Assembly: GCA_015228785.1 (NCBI GenBank)
Contig: JADGCU010000003.1
Coordinates: 8,018 to 43,679 of the forward strand
Direction: 5' to 3'
Source of the DNA: Candidatus Omnitrophota bacterium
GTDB lineage: Bacteria > Omnitrophota > Gorgyraeia > Zapsychrales > Fredricksoniimonadaceae
Length of the DNA stretch: 35,662 nucleotides
The stretch's first letter is position 1. Each line of letters starts with the position of its first letter. Shown here in pieces: positions 28,101-34,100 of the stretch. Below the pieces are notes generated by a model. The model worked only from the letters and a program-made list of their open reading frames with translations. It was not told the origin of the DNA and ran no database searches. The position numbers and the translations under genes are program-made.

Positions 28101-31100
28101 TTCTCTTCACCTTGATGAACATGCACTCGAGAGACACATCACTGCCGTTCAGCGGCGGTTGCGCCACAAAAGTGACGGGCGGAGCGCGACCGGCAAACAA
28201 TCTATCCCACTCGCGCTGTAACGCAGCCCTGCGCTCGGCAAACTCCTGATTGGTAAGAGCGCGAACAAGAACCGTTGCCTCGATCATGAAAGCCGATCTC
28301 CCAGCGGCCGAACGGACCTGTTTCAGGCAATTGACAAACTGTTCCTCTGCGGAAAGACCGGCTTGAGGCTTGACGCTAAAACGAACCTCTTGATACGGCC
28401 CCATATCAATGCGCCGAGATGTAACGGTATCATTCTTAAAATTCTTCTCTACATAGGGTTTCAGGATCGTCCACCAGAAGAAGCCCGCGATATTAAATAA
28501 CGCCGCCACAACGACCACGCTCTCAATAACCTTGGCAGCCACAAGCCCCCAGATCACCACGTTACAAGGGAACCAATAAAGGAAAGTAAGCGGAGACAGC
28601 TTCAATGACTTCTTCAGAGACTCCCGAATATTCTTTAAAATATTGAACCCCTGGGCGAATACAGCACCTACAGCGACGCCTAAGGGGATACACGTCACAT
28701 ATTCCAAAGCGCCTAATGAGAAGGTCAGCCGATCCCAAACACCAGCAAAATGATCTTTCATCAGCGGAATATAAACCGCGTTGGTAAAGTACCCCTGCAT
28801 CATGGCGGTCGCGGCAGCCCAATAAAACGCGTACCGCATGCTCTCAGCGATCTTTTTCGTCTTAAGATACTGAAGCCAGAGGATCGCGAGAAAATTCCTC
28901 ACCCCAAAGATAAGAACCAAAAGACTCGTCTGCCCCAGGTTGTTGGTCAGCGAACTAAGACTGCCATCAACATAACAAAACCCAACAAAAGCAGCCAAGG
29001 TCAACGGCAGGGCAACGACAAACTTCAGGACACGATTCTTAATCACTCCCACAAGACCACAAACCGCAACAAGAACCCAGGAAAGAAAAATAACAAAGGA
29101 AACCGGCTTGACCATCGCGAGCCATGGACCTTGATAAGTAACCAGAAACGTCAGAGCGCTCACAATAATCCCAACAAGCCCAGCCCACCAAATCTGATCA
29201 ACATGCGCATTAAGCCATGAAACAACCCACCATTCCTTCTTTAAGCCGACGGGCTGTGGCTCATTAGTAATACCTTGATTCCTTTGCGCCTTTAATACAG
29301 CTTTTCCTAAGACATCCTGCCTCTTTTTGCGTGAATATATAAACCACGTAAGAACACCGACAAGAAAAGCAAAGAAACCAGCAACAATCATGCGCATTTC
29401 TTGTTTGTTCTTCTCGATAGTATCCTTTAAGGTCTCCAGTTCTTTCTGATCGCGCTCGATCTTGACACGGGACGCCTCAAGCTGTTTCTGTAAGGCCACC
29501 ATGGCCTGGATCTCGTTCTCCAGCTCCCTCGCATTAAAAGGATAGAACGAGGCCTTCGCATCTTTTGTAAAATCACGGGCTGAAAGTTCCTGGCGCTTTC
29601 CCTCTTTATCGCAGACGATGAAATTCGGATAAAGGGCTTCAATGAAAGAGGCAAATCCCTCCTCCGTTGAACTTACGCAGAAAGGAAACTCCTTGGAAGA
29701 GTTCACAACATCAATGACCGCAAACGTCTTGTCCTGAAGCGTCACGATCGCGACCGCATGTTTCTGCAAACTACCATCTGGCTTTGTCATGTCGCAAACA
29801 ACAACACCGGCATTGAGACCGCATGCTCTTGAAAGAATAACGAACAAGCGAGAAACAGCAAAACATTCGCCCTTCTTTTCTGTAACCACATCCCCCATGA
29901 GCCGCGCCGCAACATCAGAATATCCGATGGAAAGACTGATCACGTCTCTCAGCCACCGGGCCGCCTGGATCTCAATAGCGGGCCAGCTCTTGCTGTATTT
30001 CTCACGGACAGAAGGCTCATGAAGAACCCGGACAATATCAGCAAAGAATATCTCAGCCCGATTCGTACGATATGTGGAATTATAAAGCTTGAGGAATTCT
30101 CCGTAGGCCTGAGCGGAGAAAGACTGGGGATCCTGATTGGCTCTCTGAATCCAGGTATTCACATCCTTCTCGAAACGGATATTATCATGCCCCACCCGAA
30201 CCAGAGATGCCGCATCACTCGGGGCAATCTCATATTTCACGGTGAGAGCTGCTTCTGCCGGTGGAGCACGCGGGCTGACAGATTCGGACGAAGCATTCGT
30301 CGTAGACACGACAACCGGCAAGCTCACCTTCTCCTGAGCTGGCAATCTGTTCGGAGTGCCCCATAAACCCAGGCTCGCCAGAAATACAAAAGGCAACTTC
30401 CCTACACGGAGGATCCCTGATTCAGGACCTGCATTTTTCTCCGATGTTGTCGTGGGCTCCCCGCCAGAAACAGGAGACCTGTCAGCTGTCTTGCTCTCTC
30501 CCGCCCTTACAGATGGATTAAAATCATTCCAACGCTTGATCTGACGACGGAACAAAAACCGGACCGCAAAGAAATTATTTATAAAAGACCTGCGCTTGCT
30601 AAGAATATCCCCCAGCCGTTTCGCCGCCGGGAATCGTGGATCCTGAGCCAGCCGGATTCCTTTAAGTTCCTCGAGACTCTTAAGCGGAAAGTGCTCCATT
30701 AACTCCTCATGATAAGACTGCCCTCTCGCATTCTGACTTTTAAGCGACTCAACCAAATGAATATAGCGCCAATCACTAGGACGCCATAACATATGAAACC
30801 GCTGCTTCGTTTTCAAATAGTTGTACCAATAAATAACCTCACCGAGCGCGCTAACAGCGGTCTGCGGCACTTCATCAGGATGGTTGTCCCGCGGAACAGC
30901 ATACTTGCGATACATCGGCGAACGGGCCAGATCAATAAGACGCGTAAACTCGGAACAGGAATTTCCATGCGCATCTCTATACATGATCGCAGCTGTCATA
31001 TGCGGATCGAACAAATCACGAGAATGTGTCATTTCATAGATCTCAATAAAACGTCGAGCCGCCATGATAATGGCATTATGCGTTAACCCCTTGGCATCCA

Positions 31101-34100
31101 TTTCCGAATAATTGCCTCTCCCCCAACCGTGATATCTCATAAAAAGATCCATATCACGCGTGTCTGCCCCCTGAAAACCAACGCCTGTGATTTTTCCCTG
31201 ATTACATTCAAAAAACCCTCTCAAATGGTAAAAAATCTTATTCTGGGGTGAATCCGTCTCAAAAACGCCAAAGATCGCACGCCCGCCGATGGTCGAACGG
31301 ATCATAAAGACCGCGGCGATCTCATTAGGCTTCTTACCCAGAAAATCCCTGATTCTCATCTCTATTTGATGATGGTTCAACAAAAGCCACTGAGATTGTC
31401 CCTCAACATTCAAGCCCACACCAGAATAAGAAGAGCCCCAATGCTGTTTCTGAAGATCTTCCAAAACTGCCAAGTTATAGAGCCCCTGAACCTCCTCGAC
31501 AGGCATATTCAACAATAGATCCGATGCGCGCTGTTGCGGGGCCTGGCTTCCATTTCTTGAAAACGTCTTGGTCAAAAGATCATGTGCCGTTGGCTCAAGC
31601 ATCAAACGGTTTGCCATGCCATACACGATCGCCTGCTCATCAATGAGCTTCTGGAAGAAACGATACTTAGCCAATGCTGCGGCGACACGAGCCACAACCT
31701 CTCCCATATAATGGAACGCAAACCAACGTAAACGGACAAAAATCCTGATGTGGCCATCCATGCTGACTTCAGACATCTTATGGCGCCTGGCTAATGGACC
31801 CTGACGCACAAAACTCAGAGAAGAATCATCCTTCAATTCAATGCCCTCAAAGAACCGCTCCATGGCCGTCTGATGCCTACGAAGATACTCATTAACCGCA
31901 TCAATCTTTTCTTTCCCGGCCATGATATGAACAGCGCTTTGTAATTTCTTAAGCTCCTTATCCAGCTTACCTTCAAGGCCCTGCACCTTGGCAACGGCAA
32001 ACCGTGATGCCGCCTCCAACAGAACCTTTTCCATAGGGATACCGGCCTCGATCTTTCGAATGGTCATCAACAGCCGCCGCCTTAACCCTTCAACGAAGAC
32101 AGTCTTATCAAAAACAATATCCACCGCCCCATGCTCAGCCACCATCTTGACCAACCGTTCCTCTAAGAGAACACGCTCTTCATCAGTCTTAACCGGCTCC
32201 GCATAAGCACGTACCCGAAAATACTTGTCCCCCACAACCGTGTCTGGTGCCGCAGCAGCCGCAAGACGGGCACAAGATCCAGAAACTTGTTCTGTTTCTA
32301 AAAGAACGGTATAGATCTCATCAAAATAACTTGTCTCAATCAAATCCTCATTCTGAGCAACGCACAAAGCGTATTCGGCATAATTGACCCCGAGCGTCCT
32401 GTCTTTCATTCTCATGGCCATCGGAAGCGTCTTATCAAAGAAAATCTGAAGAGACGTAGGCACGCGCTCCTGCATCCCGGCATTGGTCAATCCTTCCACA
32501 ACATGTTCTGCCAAAACCCGCTGAGTACTTCTTGCCACATCCATCAATCGCACCAGCTCATCACAGAGGGAAGCCATCGGCGCATCCTTCGTGAGCTCAA
32601 AAAGACCTGCGAGAAGACTATCATCAATATCGATGGCTTTGATCTCAGCACGAGAACTGAGAAACGCTCTAACTAAACTGACAAACTCATCAAAGCTCAT
32701 ACCCACAAGGGTCTCAGGTGTCTGACGCTCCAGAAGCCAGGCGCGGACCTGCTTCCTATTTTTATTCAACTGCATTCCAAGAGAGCTCCCGATCGGCTCC
32801 CAAGGCGCCTTGGGGAACACTTTAGAAGCATACCTAAAATAAGCTTTGCTCACCTGATTTGCCGCATCAAAGTCACTGGTCGCATGTGCCATCCCCTCAA
32901 GCATGCTCGCAAACATCATGGCCCGTTCCTCGTCACAGCCTGCTTTCTCAACAAGACACTTCACGCATGCTGCTTTATTGGAAAACCACCGATGACTCCA
33001 CAAAGCCCGCCGTCCAGAGCCGATCATCACGGGCAAACAACGGGTCATCAGCAAGGTCTTCCAAACAACAAAACGATTCCTGTGGCTATTAGCTCCTTGA
33101 TTAGGAAGGAAGATTTCGAGTGTCACACGGCGTAACATATCTGCCAAATCAAAAAGGATGGATGATAAGACCTCCCTCGGTACATGGCGGGCCAAAGCAA
33201 CGACTGTATTATAGGAAACAAACCGGATCGGTGTCGCATGCGGCCACAGCCTTTTCTGAATAGACCCGATGATCCTGGCAGACCAAGATGATCCTGCGTG
33301 TAAAATACATTGTAAAAACCAGGAAATGGCCACGCGGATCTTTCTGGAAGACCCAAGCTTTATTCTCGTCACGCGCGAAGGAATAAGAATACCCCAAAAC
33401 CGACCCAAAAGCGAAGTACGCGTAGGCTGCTTATCTTGAGAAGCCGTCTTACGCATCGACTTAACAACGCCCCAGACCAGGGCACCCATCAGAACAGCAG
33501 CCAGCAACAAGGCGCCTGTTGTCGCTACACCCGACGGGTCAACGCTAACCAGTGTCATGGCAAAAGAGGCAGCAACGGTGACAGGGTGCATATAAAGAGG
33601 CTTTCCTTCAGGCGTCTTTTTCTGTTGCGGCACATCTAACGTCTCCGCAGATGGATTAAACATGCGTACTGCAAATTTCTTTAAGAAAGCCTGTTTGTCG
33701 AAACGCGTATTATCTTCGGCAAGCAGACTATCGACCATTCGAAGGATCTCTTCTCCAGACTTAACGCCCCCCCCGATCGTCAGGACTCCAGGTTCACTAA
33801 CAGGCTCCCCTACATTAATAATGATCACATGGCGCAGACCAACAACAGAATAGTCATTGCCCTCTGGATCAAAACTGTCTCCCAGATACATCACAGGAAC
33901 ACCCGGCCACGCAGCAGACAAATTCTGCAAAGCTAGACGCTTACTTGCGCGCTTGATCTCAACCGTCCCGGCACCGGAGATCCCCACAGGAATATTGATC
34001 TGACGTTCCAGAGCTAACTTGCCTGCGATCTCCATGATCTGATGCCGCTCATCCGGGACCTGGCCATGGCGGATCTTCTGGGCCAAAGGATCCGTATTTT

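Noticed and set aside
27487-28221. 244-codon plus-strand frame opposite the chorismatase-like region
   Set aside because: Antisense shadow of a conserved domain; low-complexity, no family features.
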